A DNA stretch of 64,000 nucleotides, taken from Curtobacterium sp. VKM Ac-1395. GTDB taxonomy: Bacteria; Actinomycetota; Actinomycetes; Actinomycetales; Microbacteriaceae. Below, one piece after another: positions 16,216 to 25,440 of this stretch. The stretch spans positions 1-64,000 of the forward strand of contig NZ_JADKRX010000007.1 of NCBI RefSeq assembly GCF_015350975.1, in the 5' to 3' direction. The number at the start of each line of letters is the position of its first letter. Position 1 is the first letter of the stretch. The notes below the pieces were generated by a model, which was not told the DNA's origin, did not search any database, and saw only the letters and a list, made by a program, of their open reading frames with translations. Both the position numbers and the translations under genes were made by a program.

Positions 16216-17202
16216 ATGCGGCCTGTCGCCGATACCCCACTGATGAACGCAATGGGCTACGACTCACCAGGTGGCCCGGACGTTCTCCGCCCTGGAACTG
16301 TCCCCCGACCTACACCTCTTCCCACCGAAATCCTCGTGCGAGTTACCGCATCTGGACTGAACCCCGTCGACTGGCGCACTCGGGCGGGTGCGCCAACGCC
16401 AGCCGCCGCCGCGCAAGGGGATGGTTTCCACGTGCTGGGCTGGGACGTGTCCGGCGTTGTCGAGCAAGTAGGCCCAGGTGTGCATCTCTTCACCCCAGGC
16501 GATGAAGTACTCGGCTTGCCGCTTTTCCCACGTCCCGCTGGCGCGGATAGCGACTTCGTCTGTGCACCGTCGCGGCACTTCGTCCGGAAGCCTGCGTCGA
16601 TGAACCACGTGGAAGCTGCCGCACTCCCGCTCGCAGGGCTGACTGCTTGGCAGGCTCTCACTGACATGATCACCATCGAGCCGGGGCAGCGCGTGCTCAT
16701 CCACGCGGCCGGCGGCGGAGTGGGCCACCTTGCCGTCCAAATCGCGAAGCACTTCGGTGCGTACGTCATCGGCACCGCAAGCGCAGCAAGACACGAGTGG
16801 CTGCGCTCCCTGGGAGCCGACGAACTCATTGACCACCACACCCAGTTGTTCGAGGACGAAGTCCAGAACCTCGACGTGGTCGTGGACCTAGTGGGCGGAT
16901 TCCCCCAAAACGACATTGCTCGTCGCTCGATCAACGTCCTCAAGCCCGGCGGTACGCTCGTCCGGGTGGCACCCGGCGGCACCGATGGGCTCCTCGAAGC
17001 AGCCGGTCAACAGGGGATCGAGGTCACACCCGAGATTCTTGTCGAACCGGACTACGCCGGCCTTCTTGCCCTCACCGGTCTGGTTGACCTTGGAGCCCTC
17101 ACCGTCGAGGTGCAGCAAACCTTCCCGCTCGCTGAACTCGCTGCCGCCCATCGACTTGGTGAAACTAACCGTGTCCAAGGCAAGCTCGTGATCATTCACT
17201 AG
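16216..17202 (+). CDS. NADP-dependent quinone oxidoreductase-like protein
   Basis: This 328-residue medium-chain reductase lacks zinc ligands. It has a GroES-like N-terminus (VTASGLNPVDWRTRAG near 45, GWDVSGVVEQVG near 75) and a nucleotide-binding domain at VLIHAAGGGVGHLAVQIAK (near 155). These are the marks of zeta-crystallin/quinone oxidoreductase enzymes, which reduce quinones or enones with NADPH. ATG 16216 is 12 bases after a GA-rich AGAAAGACG. It follows the ROK gene in the same direction after 77 bases, so it may be in the same regulon. The substrate is unknown. Confidence 0.88.
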   Translation: MRPVADTPLMNAMGYDSPGGPDVLRPGTVPRPTPLPTEILVRVTASGLNPVDWRTRAGAPTPAAAAQGDGFHVLGWDVSGVVEQVGPGVHLFTPGDEVLGLPLFPRPAGADSDFVCAPSRHFVRKPASMNHVEAAALPLAGLTAWQALTDMITIEPGQRVLIHAAGGGVGHLAVQIAKHFGAYVIGTASAARHEWLRSLGADELIDHHTQLFEDEVQNLDVVVDLVGGFPQNDIARRSINVLKPGGTLVRVAPGGTDGLLEAAGQQGIEVTPEILVEPDYAGLLALTGLVDLGALTVEVQQTFPLAELAAAHRLGETNRVQGKLVIIH

Positions 17203-17256
17203 TCAGCACTCGCGTGCTGAAGCCGCGGGTGTGGCGTTGCTCTCAGTCATGGTTTC

Positions 17257-17415
17257 GTAGCCGTCCAGCTCGAGGGTGACAACGCGATCCTGACCGGCAC
17301 CACCGTCCACGTCTCCGCCGACGCCGCGAAGCTACTCAACAGCACCTTCAAGATCGACGCCGTCAAGGCAGGCCTCCCCGTCGGGACCGCGACGATCACC
17401 GCCCAGATCGAGTAA
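17257..17415 (+). pseudogene. 3' fragment copied from the secreted-protein gene at 39883-40560
   Basis: This frame starts without a start codon or ribosome site and ends in TAA. From QLEGDNAILTGTTVHV to the stop it matches the C-terminal 49 residues of the secreted protein encoded at 39883-40560 at 46 of 49 positions; the changes are Thr to Ile, Leu to Pro and Lys to Glu. At DNA level the differences are mostly third-base changes. The homology begins abruptly at about 17265, and the sequence before it is unrelated. This is the remains of a second copy 23 kb away, left by duplication followed by deletion or by recombination. Confidence 0.85.
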
Positions 17416-17706
17416 CGAGCCTGGCGGCCCCGCCTGCTCTCGGGTGCCATCCGCGGGCGAGACGTCTCCATGATCCGGTCTGGGTGCGGCTCCGCCTGCT
17501 CGCCACATCTCGGTCAGGCCTCTGCGCGTCGACGTCGAACTCGTCAGGCCTAGGCCGTTGTGTCGAACGGAGGGCGTCGTGGCGAGGCGTCCTGGTGTCC
17601 GTGCCCACTTCGGGGTCTCGTGTCGGACGTCAGGTGAGACGTACCGTCAGAACATGAGCGTGGTTCGAGCGGCGAGAAGGCGAACCGTCGGTCACGAGGG
17701 CCGCTG

Positions 17707-19959
17707 ATGCCACCCTCGCACTCTCCGAAGCGTCCCGCTGGTGCGATCTGCATGAAGACGGGCGTCGAGCGGGGCATGATCACCACCCTCGCGGTCGTCG
17801 CTCTGCTGCTGGTCCTGCTGGCGTTGCCGGGATTCCCGTCCGACCACGTGCCGGTGGTCTGGCCCCACGGCGTGGCATCCTTGTGCTCCGCCGCAGTGTT
17901 GGTGGCCGCAGTTCCGTCGGCAACCGTGGGACGGCAGGATCCAGCCCGAGGGTGGCTCTGGACCTCGGTCGTTGCGTACGTCGCTCTCCTCGGTCTGGAA
18001 CCGTTCCAACTCCGGGATCCACTGCCCGCCGGATCGACTCCGTGGCTGCTGTCACTGTGCCTCGTCGCTTTCGGCGCCGTGGCCGTCGCGGCATCGAGCC
18101 CGATCCGGGCAGGTGCGGTCTGTGCAGGCCTCGATGCCGCTCTCGCCGCTGTGTACGCAGGCAGGATCCCCGTCAGTCACAGCATCATCGACGCCGTCGG
18201 GCTCGGACTCCTCGCTGCCGGTCTCATCGCGGGCGTTCGAGTCCTGCGGACCAGGGCAGATCGCGCGGACCAGTCGGAACTCACGGCGCAACTCCTGTTC
18301 GAGGACCAGCGACGACAGACGGCGATCGAAGCGGAACGCGTCCAGACGGATGCGCTCCTGCACGATTCCGTGCTCGCAGCCCTCCTCGCCGCCGCAGGGC
18401 ACGAAGCTCCGGGACGAGCGACCAGCATGGCGCAGTCCGCGCTCGACGTCATCTCCGACGCTGACCAGCATCCCGTGATGCAACCCTCGTCGGTGCCCCT
18501 CGGGGCCGTGCTGGCTGCTGTCGAGCAGGACTTCGCCCGCTTGCGTCGAAACGCCGACATCGATCTGACTCCTGCCGCCGACACCGAGCTCCCGGTCGAG
18601 ACCGCGAACGCACTCGTCTCGGCGACGTTGCAGGCGTTGACCAACAGCATCGAACACGGGGGGCCCTCCGCCCGTCGTAGTGCCGTGGCTGTCCGTCTGG
18701 ACCGCGGCGGCATCCGCATCGTCATCACCGACGACGGTGCGGGTTTCGACATAGACACCGTCGACCAGGAACGACTCGGCGTCCGCGTCTCCATCCTCGA
18801 GCGTGTCCGCATGGCCGGTGCTTCCGCTGAGATCCGGTCAGCTCCGGGTCGGGGCACCACCGTCGTCCTCGAGTGGCACCCAACCGGCCCCGAGCAGCCG
18901 ATGACGCGACGGACCCCGGTCCTCCGGATCGGACTGATCCCCCGCCAACAGCTGTACCGCGTCCTCGCCGCCCTCATCAGTGTGGCCATCCTGACTGCAG
19001 TCTCGGAGACCGTGCTGTTCTCCCGCGCCGTCGGCCCCGTCATCGCTGCCGTCATCGGACTGCTCATCCTCCCCGCGCTCCTGCGTGGTGCGAGGACAGG
19101 GACCATGCACGAACGAACCGCGTGGGCCATCGCAGCAGGGGGCGTGCTCCTGTGCTGCACTGCCACGATCGGGCTCGATCCCACCGCCGTCGACTGCGTG
19201 TCGATCTACTGGTACACCTGCGGTGTCCTCGCCGGCGCCGTCATGGTCTGGATGAGTGGACACCACGCACCCCCGATCGTCGCCGTCGTCTTCCAGGTCG
19301 CTCAGATCACACTCTGGGCCGGACCCACCGGAGCGATACGTCTGGGCCTCGCAGCGGAGATCGTCCTCGTCATCGCCGGGCTCATGATGCATCGCGCCGT
19401 CCGCCGTGTCAGCGCAGCAGCGGACGTGTCGGCCGCCAGGCAACGCGAACTGACCAGCCGGCAAGCAGACCTCGACGCGTTCCACCTCGGACGGCGACAA
19501 CGGCTACAGCGAGCGAACAACACCGCCGCCCCGATGCTCCGCCACATCGTCCACCAGCAGGGCATTCTCGACTCCGGATCTCGCGCGGAGTGCCGCATCC
19601 TCGAGCAAGCGCTCCGAGATGAGATCCGTGGCCGGAGGCTGCTGAACCCTGCTGTCCGTCGGGTGGTGTCGGGACTTCGACGGCGCGGAGCATACGTGCA
19701 AGTGCTTGATGACGGTGGACTCGACGGCGTCCCGTCGGACGCCCTGGACACCCTCCTCGACGACGCAGCTCGCCGTCTCGAAGCGCTCGACTCAGCCCGT
19801 GTGGTCATCCGGACCGGGCAACCCGACTCCGACACCGCCGTCACCATCGTCGCGTCCACACCCGACGAAACAGCAGCCGCGCTCGGGCTCGACGCGGACG
19901 ACGAAGTCGATCTCTGGACGAACATCCCCCGACCCGCCGGCGCCAGCATCGCAGGCTGA
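17707..19959 (+). CDS. Orphan membrane histidine kinase-like protein with two halves
   Basis: This 750-residue protein combines two membrane regions and an internal ATPase. Residues about 25-175 form the first set of helices and are followed by a coiled coil. A DHp-like helix contains DALLHDSVLAALLAAAGHE (a His at LLHDS). The HATPase domain (about 285-395) has the N box ATLQALTNSIEHGG and DDGAGFD. A second helix block (about 415-560) and a further cytoplasmic region end the protein. Regions after an internal ATPase are uncommon; the tail may be a degenerate second kinase-like segment. No response regulator is adjacent. ATG 17707 has GAGG upstream; ATG 17776 is an alternative. Confidence 0.75.
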   Translation: MPPSHSPKRPAGAICMKTGVERGMITTLAVVALLLVLLALPGFPSDHVPVVWPHGVASLCSAAVLVAAVPSATVGRQDPARGWLWTSVVAYVALLGLEPFQLRDPLPAGSTPWLLSLCLVAFGAVAVAASSPIRAGAVCAGLDAALAAVYAGRIPVSHSIIDAVGLGLLAAGLIAGVRVLRTRADRADQSELTAQLLFEDQRRQTAIEAERVQTDALLHDSVLAALLAAAGHEAPGRATSMAQSALDVISDADQHPVMQPSSVPLGAVLAAVEQDFARLRRNADIDLTPAADTELPVETANALVSATLQALTNSIEHGGPSARRSAVAVRLDRGGIRIVITDDGAGFDIDTVDQERLGVRVSILERVRMAGASAEIRSAPGRGTTVVLEWHPTGPEQPMTRRTPVLRIGLIPRQQLYRVLAALISVAILTAVSETVLFSRAVGPVIAAVIGLLILPALLRGARTGTMHERTAWAIAAGGVLLCCTATIGLDPTAVDCVSIYWYTCGVLAGAVMVWMSGHHAPPIVAVVFQVAQITLWAGPTGAIRLGLAAEIVLVIAGLMMHRAVRRVSAAADVSAARQRELTSRQADLDAFHLGRRQRLQRANNTAAPMLRHIVHQQGILDSGSRAECRILEQALRDEIRGRRLLNPAVRRVVSGLRRRGAYVQVLDDGGLDGVPSDALDTLLDDAARRLEALDSARVVIRTGQPDSDTAVTIVASTPDETAAALGLDADDEVDLWTNIPRPAGASIAG

Positions 19960-20229
19960 CAGAAGCCCGGTCATCCAGGCCGCAACGGCAAGCTCCAGGC
20001 ATCACAGAGGTGACGATCCTCGCAGTGCGGAGAGCGGCCCGTCTTGCTCCCACCATCGGGAGTCGTCTGCCACCCCCTGGCTCGTGGGTGAACCCGACCG
20101 TGCGGTTTCCGTACCGAAGCGGCACATCCGGTGCCAGGTCTCCTCGAGGCCACAGGTTCGTCCCCTTCGCGCTCGGCATCGCACGCCGACACTGCAGCCG
20201 CGCAGCACCTCCCTGCTCCCCCGTGTCCG

Positions 20230-22332
20230 TCAGGATGACGCACGGAGGTCGTAGACGGCGGTGCCGCCGATGGTGGTGGTGGCGTAGTGCGACGTCACCC
20301 ACGCGGTGATCTTCGCGGCGGCGGTGTCCGAGCTGCTCGAGGTGCCGGGTATGAAGAAGTGGATTTTCCCGTCGGCGACGTCCTGCTGGAACTGAACCAG
20401 GGTCGGGGACGGGTCGGTGCCGTTGTAACCACCGATCGCCATCACCGGTTCCCCGGTGGCGAGTTGGTACGTTGCGGCGCTGTTCGAGCCGACCGTGGCC
20501 GCGACCCAGGTGTACTGGTCCGCGTCCTTCGACAGTGCCGCCTGCAGCGCCGCCGACACGGTCGTCGATCCGCCGAGGATGCTCCCGCCGCCCATGCCGC
20601 CGTTACCGGGCCCGCCACCGGTCGATGCGCTCTCACCCGTCGAAGACTGTCCGCCGCCGGAGGCGTTCGGCGCTCCCGGAGCGGAACCGCCGGGCCCGTT
20701 CTGCCCCGCCGGCGCACCGCCACCCGTGCCGGCCTGCCCGCCGCCGAAGCCGCCTTGCCCGCCAGGGCCGCCCTGCCCACCCGGAGCACCTTGCCCACCG
20801 GGTCCGCCCTGCCCGCCGGAGCTGACGGACGGGCCAGCGGAGGGCAGCGCGCCGGTGTGGCTGACGGTGACGGTCTGCACGGAGAAGGCGGTCGGGCCGA
20901 GCAACGCGGTGACGAGGACGGCGCTGACGGTCACGACACTCAAGGGGCGGTTTCGCCGCGGCAGCAGCACGAGAGCCGCGGCGAGGACTGTCGTCGCAAG
21001 CATGGTCCAGCGGATCCAGGGCTGCCACGTCGACGCCATCGGGAGCAGGTGGAACGACCATCCACCGGTGAGGACGATGGTGGCAGCGGCGACGATCCGC
21101 CATGGCAGCTGCGCTCGACGCCGCCACAGCAGGCTGGCTCCAATGCCGACGAGCCCCGCGATGTAGGGGGCAAGGGCGACTGTGTAGTACGGGTGGAAGA
21201 TGCCGCCCATGAAGCTGAAGACCAGGCCGGTGGTCAGCAGCGACAGTCCGAGGACCAGGACCGTCGCTGCGCGGGGGTCGGTGCGCCGGCGGACGCCGAC
21301 GGCGACGAGCGCGACGACGAGCAGGATCAGGGCGGTGGGGAGCAGCCAGGTGATCTGGGTCGCGAACTCGGAACCGAACAACCGTGTCAGGCCGGTGGAA
21401 CCCCACGAGCCGGCTCCGGTGGTGCTGTTGCCGGGAACGACGCTGCCGGCCTCGTCGCCGGTGACTCGCCCGAAACCGTTGTAGCCGAAGGTCAGCTCGA
21501 GGAAGTCGTTGGTCTGTGATCCGCCGATGTACGGACGGGCTGACGCGGGGACGAGTTCGACGATCGCGACCCACCACCCGGCCGAGACCACGAGTGCGCC
21601 GGCGGCGGCGAACAGGTGCCCGATCCGACGGACGACCGGACGTGGCGATGCCCAGAGGTACACACCGACCAGCGGGGGGAGCACGAGGAACGCCTGCAGC
21701 TGCTTGGTGAGGAACCCGAACCCGATCAGGACCCCGGCCCAGACGATCCAGCGCATCGTGCCGGTCTCGATCCCGCGGAGGGTCAGGGCGATCGCGCCGA
21801 CCGTCAACAGCACGAGGAGCGCGTCGGGGTTGTTGTACCGGAACATCAGCGCGGCGACCGGGGTGGTCGCGAGTGCACCACCGGCGAGGAGGGCGGCTCC
21901 GGCGGAGAAGCGGCGGCGGACGATCCGGTACAGGATCACCACGGTCGCTACTCCCATGAGTGCCTCGGGGACGAGGATCGACCAGGAACTCAACCCGAAG
22001 ATGCGAACGAAGACGCCGATCACCCAGAGGAAGGCTGGAGGCTTGTCGACGGTGATCGCGTTGGCAGCGTCGGATGAGCCGTAGAAGAATGCCTCCCAAC
22101 TCTGGCTGCCGGCTTGGACAGCCGCCGAGTAGAAGGAGTTCGCCCATCCGCTGACGCTGAGGTTCACCAGGTACAGGGCGGCGGTCGCCACCAGCAGTCC
22201 GAGGAACGCCGGGCGCTCCCAGCGAGCCGCATCTGCGCTGCCCCGCACCAGGGAACGGAGGATGTTGCGAGTTGACGGGATTCGTCCAGAGCGCGGTGAG
22301 CGCGATCGTCCGGCGGTCGTTGTATGAGCCAT
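20230..22332 (-). CDS. GT39-type polytopic glycosyltransferase, YkcB/ArnT-like (copy 1)
   Basis: This GT-C transferase of about 700 residues starts with a helix, then the loop NSFYSAAVQAGSQSWEAFF and ITVDKPP with the catalytic-type acidic residue, followed by about ten more helices. After the membrane core comes a Gly/Gln/Pro-rich linker (about 515-610). The C-terminal domain, external by topology, ends with PVMAIGGYNGTDPSPTL. GT39-type enzymes take sugars from polyprenyl phosphate outside the membrane and place them on envelope acceptors. ATG 22332 is chosen because the core begins shortly after it. It is divergent from its paralog at 22496, sharing a 163-base promoter region. Confidence 0.85.
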   Translation of the reverse strand: MAHTTTAGRSRSPRSGRIPSTRNILRSLVRGSADAARWERPAFLGLLVATAALYLVNLSVSGWANSFYSAAVQAGSQSWEAFFYGSSDAANAITVDKPPAFLWVIGVFVRIFGLSSWSILVPEALMGVATVVILYRIVRRRFSAGAALLAGGALATTPVAALMFRYNNPDALLVLLTVGAIALTLRGIETGTMRWIVWAGVLIGFGFLTKQLQAFLVLPPLVGVYLWASPRPVVRRIGHLFAAAGALVVSAGWWVAIVELVPASARPYIGGSQTNDFLELTFGYNGFGRVTGDEAGSVVPGNSTTGAGSWGSTGLTRLFGSEFATQITWLLPTALILLVVALVAVGVRRRTDPRAATVLVLGLSLLTTGLVFSFMGGIFHPYYTVALAPYIAGLVGIGASLLWRRRAQLPWRIVAAATIVLTGGWSFHLLPMASTWQPWIRWTMLATTVLAAALVLLPRRNRPLSVVTVSAVLVTALLGPTAFSVQTVTVSHTGALPSAGPSVSSGGQGGPGGQGAPGGQGGPGGQGGFGGGQAGTGGGAPAGQNGPGGSAPGAPNASGGGQSSTGESASTGGGPGNGGMGGGSILGGSTTVSAALQAALSKDADQYTWVAATVGSNSAATYQLATGEPVMAIGGYNGTDPSPTLVQFQQDVADGKIHFFIPGTSSSSDTAAAKITAWVTSHYATTTIGGTAVYDLRASS

Positions 22333-22385
22333 CCCGTCACGATGCAGAGCTTCAGTCCACAGAGCATTGCCGGATCCTCTGCAGG

Positions 22386-22441
22386 ATCTAAGGGCCCCGT
22401 GTCGCCGGCCGTGCCAAGTGACGCACTGGAGGGTCTTAGAT
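22386..22441. promoter_or_regulatory. CTTAGAT inverted pair between the two GT39 genes
   Basis: ATCTAAG at 22386-22392 and CTTAGAT at 22435-22441 face each other in the divergent promoter region. The same CTTAGAT heptamer occurs at 26999-27005 before the GT2 gene. They may be sites for the OmpR-type regulator at 24724-25440. Confidence 0.35.
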
Positions 22442-22495
22442 TCCGCATAGGCGTCGCTGGGGTTTGTCGGGGGCGCGCTTGGGAGCGTCTCTGCC

Positions 22496-24688
22496 ATGAC
22501 CACGTACCCGATTCCCGTGACCGACCGTCGCGACAGAGCGCACACGGGAGCGCAGACACGTCGCCGAGCCGTCCCCCGGCTCTTCCTCGGCGAGCAGACC
22601 GACGCCCGCTGGCTTCGCCCGGCGTTTTGGCTGCTCCTCGTCGTCACCGCCGTCGTGTACCTCTGGGACCTCAGTTCCTCCGGGTACGCGAACTCCTTCT
22701 ACGCAGCCGCCGTGCAGGCCGGCACGAAGTCGTGGGAGGCGTTCTTCTTTGGCTCCCTCGACTCATCGAATTTCATCACCGTCGACAAGCCCCCGGCCTC
22801 GCTCTGGGTGATGGTGCTCTCGGCGCGGCTATTCGGGTTCTCCTCGTTCAGCCTGCTGCTTCCGCAGGCGCTCATGGCCGTTGCGTCGGTCGCGCTCGTC
22901 TGGGGAACCGTCCGTCGCACTCTGAGCCGCGTCGGCACCACGACTGCGAACGTCGGCGCGCTGCTTGCGGGTTTCGTCGTCGCCGCCACACCAGCCGCTG
23001 CGCTGATGTTCCGGTTCGACAACCCGGACGCGCTGCTGGTGCTCCTGATGACGGCTGGCGCGTACTGCACCGTTCGTGCTCTGCCCCGCGGCAGCTGGCG
23101 GTGGGTCGCCCTTGCCGGCGTTGCCCTCGGGTTCGCGTTCCTGACGAAGATGCTGCAGGGGCTCCTCGTCCTGCCGGCGTTCGGCTTGGTCTACCTCGTT
23201 GCCGCGCATACCTCATGGGGTAAGCGCATCGTCGGCCTGCTCATCGCAGCGGTCTCGCTCGTCGTCGCGGCCGGCTGGTGGATCGTCGCTGTGTGGCTCT
23301 GGCCCGCGTCCGCTCGCCCCTACATCGGCGGTTCGACGAACAACACCGTCCTCGACCTGGTGTTCGGCTACAACGGGCTCGGCCGGATCTTCGGCGGCTC
23401 CGGCAACGGCGGGGGAGGCGGAGGCGGGGGAATGACCGGCGGCACCGCAGGCTCGTCCTTCGGCGGATCGACCGGCCTGAACCGACTGTTCTCCTCCGAA
23501 ATGGGGTTGGAGATCTCCTGGCTCCTACCCGCCGCACTCCTCGCGCTCATCCTCGGCGTGATCGTCATCGGGCGGCAGCACCTGGGCGATCTCCCTCGCG
23601 CGGGATTGGCGCTCTGGGGCGGTTGGCTGATCGTTACGGGCCTGGTGTTCTCGTTCATGTCCGGGACGATCCACCCGTACTACACGGTGGCCCTCGTACC
23701 CGCGATCGCGGGCCTGGTTGGTACCGGTGGCGCGGTGCTCTGGAGCGCCCGCGAGCGAGTCACCGGCAGGCTCGGTCTCGCCGCGATGATCGGCATCACG
23801 TCGTTCTGGGGGTGGTGCCTGCTCAACGAGAACGCATCCTGGCTGCCCTGGCTGCGCTGGGTGATCCTCTTCGGGGGGCTTCTCTCCGCCGCCGCGATCG
23901 TCATCGGCAGCGTTCCCACCCTCCGGAAGCTCGTCACCGTCGGCGTCCTCGCCGGCACACTCTTCGGGCTCACCGGCACCACCGCATACGCATTCGCAAC
24001 CACGACGGTGGCGCACTCCGGCTCCATCCCGTCGGTCGGCCCGTCCGGGTCCTCCAGCGGCGGCATGGGCGGAGGGATGGGCGGAACGCCCGGCGGCTCC
24101 ACCGGCCCAGGCGGATCGAGCAGCACTAGCGACAGCGACAGCGACAGCGACAGCGCGCAGCAGGGCCCCGGCGGCACCCCGCCGAGCGGCACTTCCGGTG
24201 AGATGCCGTCCGGGCAAAAGCCTTCCGGTGAGGTGGGTACCCCGCCGGGAGGCTCGGCCAGCGGCTCCCAGAGCGGCACGTCCGACTCCTCGACCGACGC
24301 GACCGCCGACGATGGTGCTCCCTCCGGCGGAGGGATGGGCGGTGGGGGCGCGTCGACGTCGTCGGCGCTGGAGAAGCTGCTGAGGGCCACGGACACGACA
24401 TGGGCCGCAGCGGTGGACGGATCCCAGTCCGCAGCGCAGTTGGAGCTTGACACGAACACCCCGGTGATGGCGATCGGCGGCTGGTCCAGTGACCCAGCAC
24501 CCACCCTCGCCCAGTTCGAGGCCTACGTAAAGCGCGGCGAGATCGGCTACTACATCGCGTCCAGCAACGGCGGCGGCATGGGCGGCGGCTCCTCGACCTC
24601 GAGCGAGATCAAGAAGTGGGTCGCCGCGAACTTCACCAGCACCACGGTCGGTGGCCAGACGGTCTATGACCTGAGCAGCGCCAAGTGA
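22496..24688 (+). CDS. GT39-type polytopic glycosyltransferase, YkcB/ArnT-like (copy 2)
   Basis: This 730-residue paralog of the divergent gene has the same plan. A helix near residue 45 precedes NSFYAAAVQAGTKSWEAFF and FITVDKPPASLW, then about eleven helices with an inserted Gly-rich loop (about 302-322). A Gly/Ser/Asp-rich linker (about 520-630) leads to the C-terminal domain with PVMAIGGWSSDPAPTL and GEIGYYIASSN. The linker SDSDSDSD and GMGGG runs suggest a flexible extracellular spacer. It is expected to transfer a polyprenyl-linked sugar made by the GT2-GtrA protein at 27051. A two-component system follows 35 bases downstream, probably in the same operon. Confidence 0.88.
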   Translation: MTTYPIPVTDRRDRAHTGAQTRRRAVPRLFLGEQTDARWLRPAFWLLLVVTAVVYLWDLSSSGYANSFYAAAVQAGTKSWEAFFFGSLDSSNFITVDKPPASLWVMVLSARLFGFSSFSLLLPQALMAVASVALVWGTVRRTLSRVGTTTANVGALLAGFVVAATPAAALMFRFDNPDALLVLLMTAGAYCTVRALPRGSWRWVALAGVALGFAFLTKMLQGLLVLPAFGLVYLVAAHTSWGKRIVGLLIAAVSLVVAAGWWIVAVWLWPASARPYIGGSTNNTVLDLVFGYNGLGRIFGGSGNGGGGGGGGMTGGTAGSSFGGSTGLNRLFSSEMGLEISWLLPAALLALILGVIVIGRQHLGDLPRAGLALWGGWLIVTGLVFSFMSGTIHPYYTVALVPAIAGLVGTGGAVLWSARERVTGRLGLAAMIGITSFWGWCLLNENASWLPWLRWVILFGGLLSAAAIVIGSVPTLRKLVTVGVLAGTLFGLTGTTAYAFATTTVAHSGSIPSVGPSGSSSGGMGGGMGGTPGGSTGPGGSSSTSDSDSDSDSAQQGPGGTPPSGTSGEMPSGQKPSGEVGTPPGGSASGSQSGTSDSSTDATADDGAPSGGGMGGGGASTSSALEKLLRATDTTWAAAVDGSQSAAQLELDTNTPVMAIGGWSSDPAPTLAQFEAYVKRGEIGYYIASSNGGGMGGGSSTSSEIKKWVAANFTSTTVGGQTVYDLSSAK

Positions 24689-24723
24689 TCAGTGACGAGG
24701 GCACGGTCGGTAGGGTCTGAACG

Positions 24724-25440
24724 ATGGCTGACCAACCGCTGCAGCGTACCGACGGCTCGCCCGTCCGTGCTCTCGTCGTCGATGACGAACACGCTCTCGC
24801 CGACGCCGTCCGTCTCGCGTTCGAGACGGACGGGTGGGCCGTCGAGGCCGTGCACCGCGGCCGCGACGTCCTGTTCGCAGCACGAAAGTTCCAACCCGAC
24901 GTCGTCGTACTCGACGTGATGCTGCCCGACATCGACGGATTCGAAGTCCTCGAGCGGCTCCGGACGTCCCGCGAGGACGTCCGCGTGCTGTTCCTCACCG
25001 CCCGAGACTCCTCGGAAGACCGACTCGCTGGCCTCACCCGCGGCGGCGACGACTACCTCACGAAACCGTTCGGCGTGTCCGAGCTCCTTGCGCGCGCCCG
25101 GATCCTTGCACGCACATCCAGGGTGGTGTCCACGGCCCGCACCGCGACGGTCGTCGGGGACCTTCGCCTCGACGAGGACACTCGTGCGGTCAGCCGCGGC
25201 GGTGACGTGATCGACCTGACGCCGACGGAGTACGAGCTGCTGCGGTACTTCGTCCGCAACGCCAACCGTGTCCTCTCACGCGAACACCTGCTCACTCATG
25301 TGTGGGGCATGGACTTCGGCTCATCATCGAACCTGGTGGACATGTACGTGTCGTACCTGCGGAAGAAGATCGACGTTGGCCGCGAACCGATGCTGCAGAC
25401 TGTTCGCGGCGCCGGCTACGCCCTTCGGCCAGCAGTGTGA
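24724..25440 (+). CDS. OmpR-family response regulator
   Basis: This 238-residue regulator has a receiver domain with VVDDEH, the phosphoacceptor Asp in VVLDVMLPDIDG (near 60), LFLTARD and the Lys of DDYLTKPFG (near 110). The C-terminal winged-helix domain (about 140-236) contains DLTPTEYELLRYFVRNA, VLSREHLLTHVWG and SNLVDMYVSYLRKKI. It is phosphorylated by the kinase encoded immediately downstream, whose GTG overlaps its stop. Its position among glycosyltransferase genes suggests that it controls them, possibly through CTTAGAT repeats. Confidence 0.95.
   Translation: MADQPLQRTDGSPVRALVVDDEHALADAVRLAFETDGWAVEAVHRGRDVLFAARKFQPDVVVLDVMLPDIDGFEVLERLRTSREDVRVLFLTARDSSEDRLAGLTRGGDDYLTKPFGVSELLARARILARTSRVVSTARTATVVGDLRLDEDTRAVSRGGDVIDLTPTEYELLRYFVRNANRVLSREHLLTHVWGMDFGSSSNLVDMYVSYLRKKIDVGREPMLQTVRGAGYALRPAV

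Noticed and set aside
20700..20830. Short GGxGGxGGx DNA repeats that might look like a CRISPR or satellite array
   Set aside because: They are in frame in the GT39 gene and encode a Gly/Gln/Pro linker; there are no spacers of equal length.
24061..24360. Repeated GGCGGAATG-like and GACAGC units in the second GT39 gene
   Set aside because: They encode the GMGGG and SDSDSD linker of the external domain rather than a noncoding repeat.
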